Assembly (NCBI RefSeq): GCF_030272615.1
Contig: NC_081412.1
Span: forward strand, 544,532,370 to 544,596,369
Source of the DNA: Cryptomeria japonica
Lineage: Eukaryota > Streptophyta > Pinopsida > Cupressales > Cupressaceae
DNA: 64,000 nt
Direction: 5' to 3'
The notes beneath the pieces were generated by a model that was given only the letters and a program-made list of their open reading frames with translations, searched no databases and was not told where the DNA came from. Of this stretch, positions 35,541 to 47,600 are shown in pieces. Position numbers and translations under genes: made by a program. Each line of letters begins with the position of its first letter. Positions within the stretch are counted from its first letter, which is position 1.

Positions 35541-35779
35541 TATATGTCTTGAAAGCATTTTATCCTGATGGCATTAAATTAATGTACTTTCTCTTCTATC
35601 TAGTATTGGTGGAGCAGAGGTTGCATTGCATCGACCCAGGATACATATTTCCGCAGATACAACACAAGTTAAATGTGTCCCAAGTTGATGCAAAGCAACC
35701 TCTTCTCCAGAGATCACCAGAAAATAGAGAAAGAATTTTAATTTAATGCCATCAAGATAAAAGGATTTCAAGATAGATA
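35541..35779. mobile_element. Foldback MITE copy 1
   Basis: About 239 bp, nearly palindromic. TATGTCTTGAAAGCATTTTA at the left is matched inverted by AAAAGGATTTCAAGATAGATA at the right, with arms of about 95 bp meeting near 35645-35690. A repeat copy at 38802 lacks it, its flank running TTTATACCTAAT then CATACATAAAG, which gives an empty-site comparison. Confidence 0.75.
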
Positions 35780-38093
35780 AATGGTACGCAACTATATCTA
35801 TTTGAAATGCATTACCCAAACAATGCAATTGATTAGATGCCTTTGAAAAGAAAGTGGTATGATGAAATCTTTGGGCATAAAATAGATCAAATGCACTCCA
35901 TAGTACCATTGCACAATAGTTTGGTCGATGATATTTTTAAAATAGTAAAGGAAGGTGTATGAAACAATCAAATTCTTATCATTATAAACAATGAATATTT
36001 TAAGATCCCTTTATGATGTGTAAGTTGAGAATATTTTATGAAAGGTCCCTAAATGAATATACTTTAAACTGATTTTAGAAATGACTATTGGATGTAAAAA
36101 AAATGAATGCTTTTTGGATTAGGATGGTACATAGAATCTACTATCAAAAGGTTGTCAAAAATTATTGGGACTAGGAGGTGTGAAATGGCCTACTCTTATG
36201 CTTTTCATGCCATCAAAATTTGAGTTTGATTGTCATCATTTACTTTGCCAAATTCTTCACATGTAACTTTTGAATCAATTTCATAGACACAAAATGACAA
36301 AAAATAGGTTTGTTGATGGGGGATTTCCTAGGTAAAACCTTAGGTTGTGAATTAACCTTGAAGTATATTATTTTCCTTTTGAGGGAAAGGATAGATCTAA
36401 TCTAAACATACTCAAAATTTAACATGATACCTTGATGAATCTTTCTTGAATCCTCACACAAGGTTTTAGGATGTCATGCAGACTATTGATCATGAATGTT
36501 GTGCTTTAACTTGTGATGCAGAGGAAGGGTGTGATAAATGAACCTTTAATATTTATAAGGGAAATACAAGGTCCAAACCCCTAGGCCTACTAGAACCCAA
36601 ATGGCTCAAATAGGTCAAATGCAAACCAACACTTTTTCAAATGATTACAAAGGTATGGAATCTTTGTACTACTTCCAAATAAGTTTTTTCCATTGGTTTT
36701 TCAGTTCCAAGAACTTTTTTAAGTGCAAAGCCCTCTTTTTAGCCTTCTAGGCGTAGTTGCCCAATTAGCCCTCCAGCGAGGAAAATGAATTGTTTTCTCT
36801 CAACTTTCCCAAACAACTATTTTTTTTTGTATATTCAGACACCCATTTGTCTTCTCTTCAACATACTAGAAGATTGCATATGGTTTATTTGGAAAGTATA
36901 TGCTGTCCTGTAACTATGCACTATTTTTGGACTCCAAAAATGATAGTTTTACAAAGGAAGTATATAATATTTTAACTCCCTGACTCCCAGACTTTCAAAA
37001 GTCATCCAATATGATTCAAAACTAAGGAAAATGCAATTATTTACAAGTTTAAACCTTATTAGATGCAAAATCCCTTAAAAGTAGGGTTTCTCATATACCC
37101 CTCTTCTAAACACTATACCATCCAAATGATGATGAATTCACCTTTCATTTGAAATGTCTAGACACTGTCAATCATAAAATGTGCCCCTCCTTAAGGTGGA
37201 TTCGCTACTGCTGCTCCTTAGCAATCAATTTCTCCACTCTTACATTCGTTGTTTTGGTGATCACCCCTGTTCTCCACCCAATCTGCACATCAACCTATTA
37301 GTAATTTATTGTACATGTTAGAGGAGTTCCATCCTATGAATATTAGACCTCTTACATTCATGTAATGACCATTCTCATTGTAAATCAACCAAATCAAATG
37401 CCAAATTGCACAAATATGTTACAATAGTCAATGCAGCTAGTCTAAAGTCTGAGACAAATAGATTATCAGTGCATCTTCCCTACAAATAAGATGTTCAAGT
37501 CCTCTTCAATGCATTAGGAATTCGAATACACACTCAAGACAAAGTTACCATAAGCCAAAACACCAAAAAAATTTAAGAAAACAAAAATTTGCTATTATTG
37601 CTTGTCCCAATCTGTACACTAGCATTCTCTGCCGTACAAAGCATTACATCAACCATTTGATCAAAAACTCTTAATTGCTGACACACAAGGTCATGAAATG
37701 ATTTATTGAACTTTCCTAAACTCTTGTAGAATCCCTAAGCCATAAATTCCTATTACATCTTTTTGTTGGTCCTAAGGTCCTTACCAGGCCTTTTAGGACA
37801 AATTACAAACTTATTATAATTTTCATCATTAAAGGCCATACTGGACCTTACGACATCATAATTGATTGGCTCTTCACTCCTAAGACCTTCAAAAGTCTTT
37901 AATGGCTTCATTGAGTCCTTTGGTCTTCCAAATGCACCTACACCAACTTGAATTCCCCTTCAATGCTTGATGAATGCTTGATTGCTTGTTCACTTGGAAT
38001 TGAATTGATTTTATAATTAAGAGATCACTTGAATTGTAGGTAGACCCCTTCAAATGATAGGGTGGGCTTCCTTTTATACCTAATATATGTCTT

Positions 38094-38322
38094 GAAAGAA
38101 TTTTATCCTTATGGCATTAAATTAAAGTACTTTCTCTTCTATCTGGTATTGGTGGAGCAGAGGTTGCATTGCATCGACCTATGATACATATTTCCATAGA
38201 TAAAACACAAGTTAAATATATCCTAGGTCGATGCAAAGAAACCTCTACTCTAGAGATCACGAGAAAATAGAGAAAGAACTTTAATTTAATGCCATTAGGA
38301 TAAAAGGCTTTCAAGACAGATA
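38094..38322. mobile_element. Foldback MITE copy 2
   Basis: Same element as at 35541, about 229 bp. Ends TATATGTCTTGAAAG and CTTTCAAGACAGATA, with arms of about 90 bp. It is in the same orientation and flank as copy 1, so it was probably duplicated with its surroundings. Confidence 0.75.
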
Positions 38323-38884
38323 AAATTTGAGTTTGATTGTCATCATTTACTTTGCTAAATTCTTCACACGTAACTCCTGAATCAATTTCCTACACACAAA
38401 AATGACAAAAATAGGTTTGTTGATGAGGGCTTTCCTAGGTCAAAGAGGTTTGAATATACCTTGAATTGTGCAATATGGAAGGTTTGTATTCTTAATCTCC
38501 TACCCATTTCTTAATTTAAAAGATGATATCTTTATTAAATATCTCCTCTATTTTTGGAGGTAGACATCTTTAGGGAAAGACCTCTTCCTCCCTCTTTCAA
38601 ATGATGCCTTTAGATCTAATCTAAAAATGCTTAAATTTGAATATGATACCTTGATGAATCTTTCTTGAATCCTCACACAAGGTTTTAGGATGTCATGCAG
38701 ACTATTGATCATGAATGTTGTGCTTTAACTTGAATTCTCCTTCAATGCTTGATGAATGCTTGATTGCTTGTTCACTTGGAATTTAATTGATTTTATAGTT
38801 AAGAGATCACTTGAATTGTAGGTAGACCCCTTCAAATGATAGGGTAGGCTTCCTTTTATACCTAATCATACATAAAGTGTTTGA

Positions 38885-39410
38885 ATTTTTTCTCACACAT
38901 CAGGCAAGAAATGAGGGGTCAAATTTTGGCTCCCAATCACGAGTCTTGTCAATTTAGGATGTGACATGCAAAAGTGGGCATCAATGTATCAAGATCAGAT
39001 GGACCTTAAGTGATTGTCTCCCTTGCATATGATTTATTTGGGTGATAAACTTCACCATTCTACTCACAAGAATTTTATTAAGTCTCAAATATAGGGAAAC
39101 AGAAGGCTTTAAATAGAAAACTTGTACATGCAACTAAATCCATTGACTAATCAGAAGAACAAAATTAAGAAATGGTTCGGTCATCTGAAAGATGTTGTAG
39201 ACTTGCAACTCACCAGCTACTTAGTTTTTTTTGGTAAGAATTTTTTTGTTTTGGTTATGGTTGTGGTGTTTGTAGGGAGACATTTACAAATTTATATCTA
39301 TTTTCACTATTTAATGGTTTATGGGTTTGTAATGGTAATTTAATGTTCTTTCATATTTTTGTATATATTCTTTATAAAAGCCTATTATATTGATTTTTTA
39401 TATTATGGAT
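38885..39410. other. Non-coding CACTA interior
   Basis: AT-rich. The open frame 39122-39343 encodes a short peptide with a hydrophobic second half and no recognised domain. Confidence 0.4.
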
Positions 39411-39411
39411 A

Positions 39412-40379
39412 ATGTTGTGGGTTAGACGGCTTTGTCATCGGTGCATGAAAGCATTGCAACAGTTCTACATTTAAAAATTACATGAAACATTTTTAATTTA
39501 TTTGATTCAGTGTTATTTGCAAAAAAGTTTATGAATGATGTTTCCTTTCTCCAAGAATTGTCTAGGATCTTTCCATCAGATAATATGTAACATCGAATGA
39601 CAAAATCTTTTCTTTACAAATTCTTATTTTATTTAATTATCATCTGAGTGTGAATTAAAATTTATATCTTTACGGAAGCAGAACATACAAGCTAAAGACT
39701 CATGTTCAAGTAAATTTTGTAAAATAAAGAAAGCAGGCATTATCTTGAATGACATGGAAACAAGCTCATCAGTTGCCTAGAAGAGAGCAATTGGAGAAAA
39801 GAAGAGGAAAGTGTTAAGGGTGGTAAATACATAGAGAGTATGCAATACAAACAAACAATGTCTGGAGTGTGTGATGTGACATCTCACATATTTCTAGACA
39901 TAAATTAGAGACGTCACATCACACACTCCAAACATTGTTTGTTTGTATTGCATACTCTCTATGTATTTATCACCCTTTAACACTTTCCTCTTCTTTTCTC
40001 CAATTGCTCTTTTCTAGGCAGTTGATGAGCCTGTTTCCATGTCATTCAAGATAATGCCTGGTTGCTTTCATTTGCAAAATTTACTTGCACATGATTCTTC
40101 AACTTGTATGTTCTTCTTTCATACAAATAAATTTTAATTCACGCTCAGATGATAATTAAATAAAATAAGAATTTGTAAAGAAAAGATTTAGTCATTCGAT
40201 GTTACATATTATCTAACAGAAAGATCTTAGACAATTCTTGGAGAAAGGAAACATTTGATAATCCTTTTTTGCAAATAACACTGAGTCAAATAAATAATAA
40301 ATGTTTTATGCAATTTTTAAAAGTAGAACTCGTTCAATTCTTTCATGCACCGATGACAAAGCCATTTGACCCACATCAT
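39412..40379. repeat. Long inverted repeat (arms ~468 bp, loop 32 bp)
   Basis: Left arm 39412-39880 and right arm 39913-40379 are reverse complements with scattered mismatches and small indels. The outer ends read GTTGTGGGTTAGACGGCTTT and, inverted, AAAGCCATTTGACCCACATC. The inner ends are GTGTGTGATGTGAC and GTCACATCACACAC around a 32-bp loop. The structure lies just inside the right subterminal region of CACTA 1. No open reading frame covers it. If transcribed it would fold into a near-perfect double-stranded RNA. Confidence 0.9.
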
Positions 40380-40706
40380 CTCTCACCGTCGAAATTCCAA
40401 TGACAACTAAAGAAACATCCGACAAGGATGTTGTATATTCGATGTCAATTACATGTCAGAAAGTCGTCGAGGAGAAAACATAGCATCCATCAGAATTTTG
40501 ATGGTAATCCACCAAAATTTGTGGTCAGGGGAGCAAATATAGCCATCGTTGGAGGAGTTCATAACATCGTCGGATGACCGATGCAAATGGCATCGTCGGG
40601 AAGACCGACGATGAGTTTTCAATGGTAAAATTGGTCAAAAGTCCAATGTGGTGTCGTCAAAAGTCTGACAATTAGCCATTGGAAATTAGGCCCAAATGTA
40701 CTAGTG
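40380..40706. repeat. CACTA 1 right subterminal repeats and TIR
   Basis: Dense copies of a CGTCGG/CCGACG word: CACCGTCGAAATTCCAATG (40386), CCGACAAGGATG (40419), AGTCGTCGAGG (40462), CATCAGAATTTTGATGG (40488), CATCGTCGGATGACCGATG (40564) and CATCGTCGGGAAGACCGACG (40591). The terminal inverted repeat ends at 40706. Confidence 0.85.
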
Positions 40707-42255
40707 CCTAATGTCATTTTCCCTACAACGTTCTTCCCACAAACTTCCACTACAACCCCTGTAGCACATATACTTGGTTTCAAAGAGTTCACTCTTCCCC
40801 CTAATGTTGGTTCAGCCTCTGCTAATCCATCTTTTTCAGGGGTGTCTCCCTTTTTTACCATTATTCTCCCCAACCATTCTTGCATAACCCATTAAGAATA
40901 ACTTTAGTGGTTCTATTTCCTTTTTTCCCTATGTTGTTCCTCCTGGTGCAACATTTGCGGGTCAAGTTATTTCCACCCCAGATACTTATTATCAATAGGT
41001 CACCTACTCCAAGATCGTACATCTTAACTGGACCAACAAGAGGAAGGATATGGATGGACAGAAGCTAGCTCGACCACATGTGCAGATACATTTCAACGAG
41101 AAGAATCAAAATCTCCTATTTGCAACCATTTTCCCAAAGGTCAACAAGATGGAGGCCCAAATGAAATTAGATGATTACTCCCTACATGTTGTTGGGATTG
41201 ATCTCATGAATGCCACTATGCAATGGATAAGGTGGAAATGATGGAAGAGACTTCGAAGGCCATGTCTTTGGATTTCATCAAGAAGAGCCATAGTTTGGAC
41301 AAGATGCAAGAAGAGCTCAGTCTCCTGAAAGAATCCTTGGATCGTCAGAGGAAGGAGGATAAAGCTAGAAATGTTGAGATCAACCGTTTGCAAGGCTTGT
41401 TAGCTCAAGAAAATTCTGAAAAGGAAAAGTTGCAAGGTGCCCTGAACAACGTGAGTTCTTAGCTGCAGGGACAAGAGGTTGCGAGGAATGTAGCACTAAA
41501 TGAATTGCAAGAGAGAATACAAGAAATACAATAATTGAAATAAACTTCTAGAGATGCTAACCAGATTCAAGCTCAATTATAGGAAGAGGTTCACCTGAAA
41601 GAAGAATATGCTCGATATTTGAGTGATGCATGGGTCACTCTTTCTGAGGAATGAGGGAATTTTGAAGCAACCACGTGTGAAATGTACATTATCCTAGAAC
41701 AAGCTGAGAAGGAACTCCTGAATACAGAGGAATTATTATAGTAAGAGCAAGGTTGAATAGTGCGGCTTCGAGATGCTTTTCAGGATAGAGGCACCAAGAT
41801 CCTCACTTTGGAGTATCAGGCCACTCGTGAGCAGGACAAAAATAAAGATCTGAAAAATGAGATAAGATTGAAAGACAATGAAATCACACACTTATCTCAA
41901 ATTTTCTCCCCTCTAGAAGTTCCTGAAGATCTCTCCTCGGTTGTGGAACAATTGTATGTTTCTCATTGGAAGAAGGTTAAGCAATATTGCCCTTCATAGC
42001 AGCCTATGTTGAGGTTCCTTCGTGAAGCATAGTCTCTTTGTGCTAAAGCGGATGTTCTAATTTATAGGGTTATGCTCTTAATTGGTCCTAAGATCCCCAT
42101 GGCCTAGAGGTTGATTTAGTGGCTATATGCCACTTGTGATGAGAATTTGGTAGCAAAGGGAGTTGCAAATTGTAAGCAATTGACCAAGAGGGTCAATCTT
42201 TTCATCAATCATCACAAGGCAACAATACAAGTGTCAGCAACACTTAATTTTTAGG
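40707..42255 (+). pseudogene. Sense accessory ORF, second part (coiled coil)
   Basis: Continuation of the Tat-element accessory ORF after CACTA 1, starting with the duplicated CCT codon and reading NVIFPTTFFPQTSTTTPVAH. A frame with KLARPHVQIHFNEKNQNLLF (about 41060) leads into a long Leu/Glu/Lys heptad region (41223-41462 and 41470-41960) typical of a coiled coil, e.g. MQEELSLLKESLDRQRKEDK. The tail (about 41900-42255) reads VPEDLSSVVEQLYVSHWKK and RVNLFINHHKATIQVS. About ten stops and shifts. Function unknown; a coiled coil suggests self-association. Confidence 0.55.
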
Positions 42256-42279
42256 CAACTCAAATAACTAGAGGACAAC

Positions 42280-43474
42280 TGAGAAGGGGGGGTGAATCAA
42301 TTGTCACCGGATTACAAAGATTTAAGCATTTAAATCCTTATTATCAGAACACATAAAATCAATACCAGAATGCATTAACATATTAGTGGGATAATTGATA
42401 TAGCAATCAAACATAAACATAAATCACAGAACAGTTACCATCCATCCAAAAAACATGACACCAAGATTTGTTCCTGGAAAACCTTGCAAAGGGAAAATCC
42501 ACAGTGGGAAGCCTACCCACAATCAAATAATACTTCTGCAGTATGTATGTGATTAGAATATGAGGGGCCTACACATGGAAGAAGGCTAACATCCTAGAGC
42601 ATGCTTCTCGTTACAAAAAGGATCCTCACTAACTACAAAAAACATCGGACTACAATCTGGAAACAAGAGTGAGCTGCGAGTATAGGATCTTCTATGCCTG
42701 AGTATAGTTTCGGTTAAGCTTAATACTAGAGGCCTTAAACCTCTATTACAAAACAACTCAATCACCTATGATTGACCAAACCTTTTGCATATGATTACAA
42801 TTACTTACACACATATAAACCTATAACCTTGACTTGTATGTCATACATAGAGATCTTACATCATATTTATATTACCCTGAGACCTAAACAATTAGGTTGG
42901 CCACCAAAAAGAGAATACAATAAGTTTACAACATAAACCCACAATCCAATAATCAACCAAGTCGTCTTAGGCCAAAAAAAATGTAAACCAATTATTAAAT
43001 CTCATGGATAATGCATTAGGAACATCCTCCAACACGTTATAGAAACCGGTCCATAACCTAGATAATATCAAACCCAAAATAGGTCACCATAAACCAAATC
43101 CAACACAATTGATGAACTACAACATGAACATGATAACCAACAACATCATGAAAGCCATCTAGAATCCATACCAACACTACCTATCACATGCTTCAAAAGA
43201 TCTTCAACAAAGCTCTGTCGGTAAAAACCTTACTAATGACCAAAAGGTTTAGTAGAACAAATGATAGCTCCTGAGTCATCAAATCCCAAACCAACTGAGC
43301 GCGATACCCATTTGAATAGCATGAATGATAGATCTAAACCAATTCCATGAACCAAAGCATACCAGATGCTACAGGATCAATAACATAAACAACCACTCTA
43401 CTGGAACCAACCGGAAACCGATAAACAACCAAAGCTACCAGTTTTGCCATCAATGACAAAACATCAATGCAACA
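42280..43474 (-). repeat. 3' LTR of antisense Ty1-copia element
   Basis: On the minus strand it starts TGTTGCATTGATGTTTTGTC just after a polypurine tract and runs left to about CCCCCCCTTCTCA. The outer border is uncertain, because related sequence near 54000 shares a few more bases (GACA.CTGAGA). No duplication of flanking bases was found. Confidence 0.65.
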
Positions 43475-43503
43475 AATAATCAATTACTTCAAATTTCCAA
43501 AAA

Positions 43504-43524
43504 TCTCCCCCTTTGTTATTGATG
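43504..43524 (-). other. Polypurine tract of the antisense copia element
   Basis: The minus strand reads AACAAAGGGGGAGATTTTT, the common PPT of this type of plant copia element, 30 bp before the LTR start. Confidence 0.7.
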
Positions 43525-43869
43525 TCAATACTAGATGTGAAAAACATCCAATTGCTAAGAAACGCCAAACAAGTCTCCCCCAATGGAAGACAACCAACAA
43601 TCTCCCACAAAATGATATAGCAATGAAGTTATGAACCAAACTTTCTTTTGACTAAAATTCTATTAAGCTTTGTTTTTCATATATATCTCTCCCCCTTTGA
43701 TATCAATGCCAAAATTATGACATCAACATCAAAGAAAAATCATAAATCCTCTAAATCTTACAGTTGACTACTCCCCCTAAGTAGTAGCACCACCACATCA
43801 ATCTGGAATGAGTAATAACTTTGATATTGCATACAGACTGATGTCAATCAACATCACTCAAGTCTCTAC

Positions 43870-44548
43870 CTAAGGGACAAAAATCCCCAATTTGTCTCTG
43901 AAGTACTCAAATGATTTTTTAGGCAAAGGTTTAGTGAAAATGTCTACAATATTCTCTTTATTGTTCACATAAACTAGTCCAACATTATTTTCTTCCACCT
44001 TCACCTTCAGAAAGTTATACTTGATAGATATGTGCTTTGTCTTAGAATGAAATACTAAATTCTTTGATATATCAATAGCTACCGGTTCATTACAATCCAC
44101 CTTTATATCCTTCAACATTTGCTTCATCCATAGAACTTGTGTATAGTTAGTATCAGCAACAACATACTTAGCTTCAACAATAGATAAAGAATTGCATGAC
44201 TGCTTCTTGTTGATCCATGAAACAAGTTTCTTTCCAAGAAAGAAATCTCCATCAGATGTGCTCTTCCGATCATTAACATCTCCGACCCAATCTACATTTG
44301 TATATGCAAATAATGTAAAGTCATCATTTTTAGGATACCACAAACCATACTCAGTTGTTCCCTGCAAATATCTGAAAATCCTTTTCACTACACTCTCATG
44401 ATTTTCTCTAGGATCACTCTGATATCTTGATATAATACAAATTGCATTCATTATATCCAGTCTAGTCTGAGTTAGATATAATAAACCACCAATCATAGAC
44501 TTTACCTAGTAGGATTTACCAATGTAGAAGCATCATTATTTGTCAATT
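43870..44548 (-). pseudogene. Ty1-copia RT end and RNase H (antisense, truncated)
   Basis: An open frame of 208 codons (44496-43870) begins MIGGLLYLTQTRLDIMNAIC (end of RT) and continues IFRYLQGTTEYGLWYPK, NVDWVGDVNDRKSTSDGDFF, SLSIVEAKYV, VLWMKQML, KTKHISIKYNFLK and NIVDIFTKPLP, the complete RNase H end of copia pol. Upstream the frame passes one TAG (44507) and stops at 44549, where CACTA element 2 is inserted in the RT. Catalytic spacing is near normal, but EAEY is read as EAKY. Pseudogene by truncation. Confidence 0.9.
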
Positions 44549-44759
44549 CCCTAATACATTTGGCCTAAAATTACGACAGAGGTTTCCAATGGAGAAGGTA
44601 TATTGTGACCAAATGTGATTTTTTTTTGAAAAAATGCCTGAATTCATTTGAATTCCGATGATAATTTCACATTTGGTTTGATAGAGAAGGCATTATTTTT
44701 TAAAAGTGCCCCCATTCATCAAAATTCCGACGATCGCAAGCATTACTTAAAAAAAACAA

Positions 44760-47600
44760 TAAATGAGAGAAGTCATTTTCTCAATCATTAATCCCGCCTA
44801 AACTTCGTTGACCTCTGGCATCCACAAAGACATTGGGAACTACCAGCTTCCCCAAATCCAAAACATAACCATTACAAGGAGGGAAACAAAACCTTATGGA
44901 TTGAGGTCACCCAGGATAGGTAGATAGGGCATCCCACCCACCCCGACCCTATAGTTTCTTTAGCGATCTCTCAAATGAGCCTATAGTTTCTGCCAGGTGA
45001 TCTCTAATCCTGAGAATCGATCTCTCAATTTCCATAGTTGGGGATGGGGGATGCCACCAAGATTCAGTTCAAGAAAAAAGGTAGGGTTGTGGGGCACGAA
45101 CCAACTTAAAGATGCAAATGTCAACTTTTCTCTTTCTATGGAAGTGAAGTGACTAGTATATTTTCAGCTCTACAACCTCTGAGGTAATCAACTGATTCAT
45201 TCACAGGTCTCATTTGATTATCTGCCAAATTATATAAGATGTTCATCAATCCCTCTTTTTGAGGTAGAAGTTTTTCCAATTGATTGTCTCATTTTTGTGC
45301 ACTTAGTAGAGACTTGAGGTTTCAACCACATCTAGGGTTGTTGTTAAGCTAGATTAGGTGCAAACTTGACATAATAGGCCTCATCAAAAGAGTATAGAAT
45401 TAAGAAAAAACAAAGTTCAACTAGACAAAATGTTATCTAGACAAGGAGATCAGTAAACAGATAATGTTGAAGACTTCAAATTATAACTTAAAGCTAGGAA
45501 ACAGGATGTAGCAGGTCATAGCAATGCTAGGAATTAGGGTTTAAGGGAGCTTGTTAGGACTTAGGAGTTCTATCACTTAGGAAATTTTTCTTGGCAAGCG
45601 AAAGATAGATAAGAGATCCTAGGAAAATTGTAGGGATTCTATTAGGACCCAAACAAGAAAATAAAAGATAAGAATTTTTTTGATATTAAACCACACTATC
45701 ATCTATAATCATGAATCCATCAAAATATAAAAATATAATTTTATTAATCATATATATGATTATGTTGTGTCAATTCTCAAACATTCTTAAATACCTATGA
45801 CATCATAATTATCATCACTGTTGTACCCGTAATTATCACTAAACCAATAATCCTAGTCTCACATGCATACCATCAATATCCTCGAACCAAAAGACAAACT
45901 ATGTACATGTCTCCATCGAAGTTAACACTAAAAATACCTATAAAATTTTATCAAGAAACACAAAATCTAATACCATCATATCATTCTTCTAAAAACATGT
46001 ACCCGCTCATTTTTTCCCCACTAATTGATTAGATGTATCTAACAAATAAGCCTTGAGAATCTAAGAGCATAAGATTAGATCACACTTGCAATTCAATGCA
46101 AATGGTTGATTGTGTAAATTCTAAATACTGCAAAATATATATTTTATTATAGCATTAAATGTTTTTCTAAGGTATATCTATGTTAAGGAAATACTATTGC
46201 TACATAATAATTTTTTGGAAGCTACCATGCAACGTATTGAAGCATGAAACTTAACTCTTATTAGGAAATCCCCTAGGTTGAATTGACAACAATAAATATA
46301 AATAAGAAGGTGGCTAGGGTTGTAAATATAAGTGACAAAAATAAATATTGTTAATTTGTTTTCTCAATGTTGTTGAAGCTTAATGTTTATTTAAATGCTT
46401 GACTGTGTCTAAAAGATGCCTTCATGGAAAGCTTTGATTATGGGTTTGATAATGAGTATCAATAGTTGATTATTGATTATTGTTGATAACTAATTCTAGA
46501 TAATAAGGAATAATAATTGAAACCTAAGAGACTGTTTTATTTCCATTTGATACTTTGTAATCTCTTCATTATGTTTCTTGAGTATGAGAATACCCTATTC
46601 TCACTTTTGGACCACTAGTGTCTTATTCACCAAGCTCAAGAGATTCAATCAATTGCTGAGAATACCCATATTTCTATGGAGAGGGTCCCTACTTATCGTA
46701 GGATTCACCAAGGCATTTGTCTTAGTCAAAGATCTATTGATCATTCTATAGACATTATCTATTGGTTTCATGCTAATTTGGATTTTCTTTTAATTCTTTC
46801 TAGCCAAAACAATCCACAATCATTAGTAGAACTATTCTAGAGATAGCTTAAAGTGGAAGTGGTGTTGCAATGTAGAAAATATCTCAAATCATCTTAATGG
46901 CAGTTATAGACAAGAGTTATGGCCTTGACAAATGGGGGTGCCAAATAAATAATTTTCCAACAAACGTTTTCAGTTTTCCATTAGGTTTGTCCTTATTTGA
47001 ATGCTCATTTCAACTTCCAAGGACACTAGTTAGTACTAGGTGTGATGATTCTTTGTTTCCACCAAGATCCCTAATATACTACTTTTAGTAAGTTTTCCTT
47101 TTTTTGAAAGCTATATAGTGGCTGAATTTGTATCATGTAACAAGAATGGAAGGCATTCATCTCTACTACAAAGTTTACCCATTTTATAAACACACTCGAT
47201 TAAAATAAAGATAATTTTGTTAAGCTATATTGTAATTATCAATTTTGTGTTTTATTTTGTTCAATTTTTACTTTTGGTACAATAAATTTCTCAACTAGTG
47301 TATTGTTCCCCAAATTACTAGCCTAATTTAGATAAGTACTATCACAACCTAGTTGCTCTTGCATGTACCATTAAATGCAATCATATATTGTATATTTGAA
47401 TTAAAGACGAGACTCATTGATATTGAAGAACTAGCTACTAACTCCTCGAATTCCTTCAAGTTGTTATCTAGGTGGCTTGAGGATAACAAAGATCAAGGAT
47501 GATGAACCGATTTGTGCTGATGCTATGAAGTAACCAAAATAAGTAATGGGCCCCATTGGAAAGTTCATTTGGCAATTGGACTCCCTTCAGAGCCTAGGTA
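44760..47600. other. Non-coding CACTA 2 interior
   Basis: AT-rich with no reliable coding region. The short frame at 46897-47088 has no motif. A slightly GC-richer patch with several GATCTCTCAA words lies at 44880-45080. Confidence 0.4.

Larger units (their letters stand above)
35468..38880. repeat. Cluster of dispersed direct repeats
   Basis: Blocks recur in direct orientation. The AAGAGATCACTTGAATTGTA block is at 35477, 38021 and 38802. AAATTTGAGTTTGATTGTCA is at about 36217 and 38323. GAATCCTCACACAAGG is at about 36450 and 38670. CAATGCTTGATGAATGCTTG is at about 37960 and 38745. The first two copies carry the foldback MITE and the third does not. The layout fits tandem duplication, or LTR copies of an eroded element. 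No coding potential was recognised between them (36520-37940). Confidence 0.65.
31306..40706. mobile_element. CACTA element 1 (9401 bp, TSD CCT)
   Basis: The left end starts CACTAATACATTTGGCC (31306) and the right end, read inward on the minus strand, starts CACTAGTACATTTGGGCC (to 40706). CCT flanks both sides (31303-31305, 40707-40709), the 3-bp duplication expected of CACTA transposases. Both subterminal regions carry short direct and inverted copies of a CGTCGGAATTTCGACG-like word, typical binding sites of such transposases. Joining the flanks restores the frame of the host accessory ORF (SSFLAP then NVIFPTTFF). No TNP2-type sequence is seen inside, so it is probably non-autonomous. Interior: a gene fragment, LTR and MITE debris, and a long hairpin. 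Confidence 0.9.

Noticed and set aside
31306-40706. TNP2-like transposase inside CACTA 1
   Set aside because: No TNP2, DUF4216 or Transposase_24 motif could be read in any frame between the ends.
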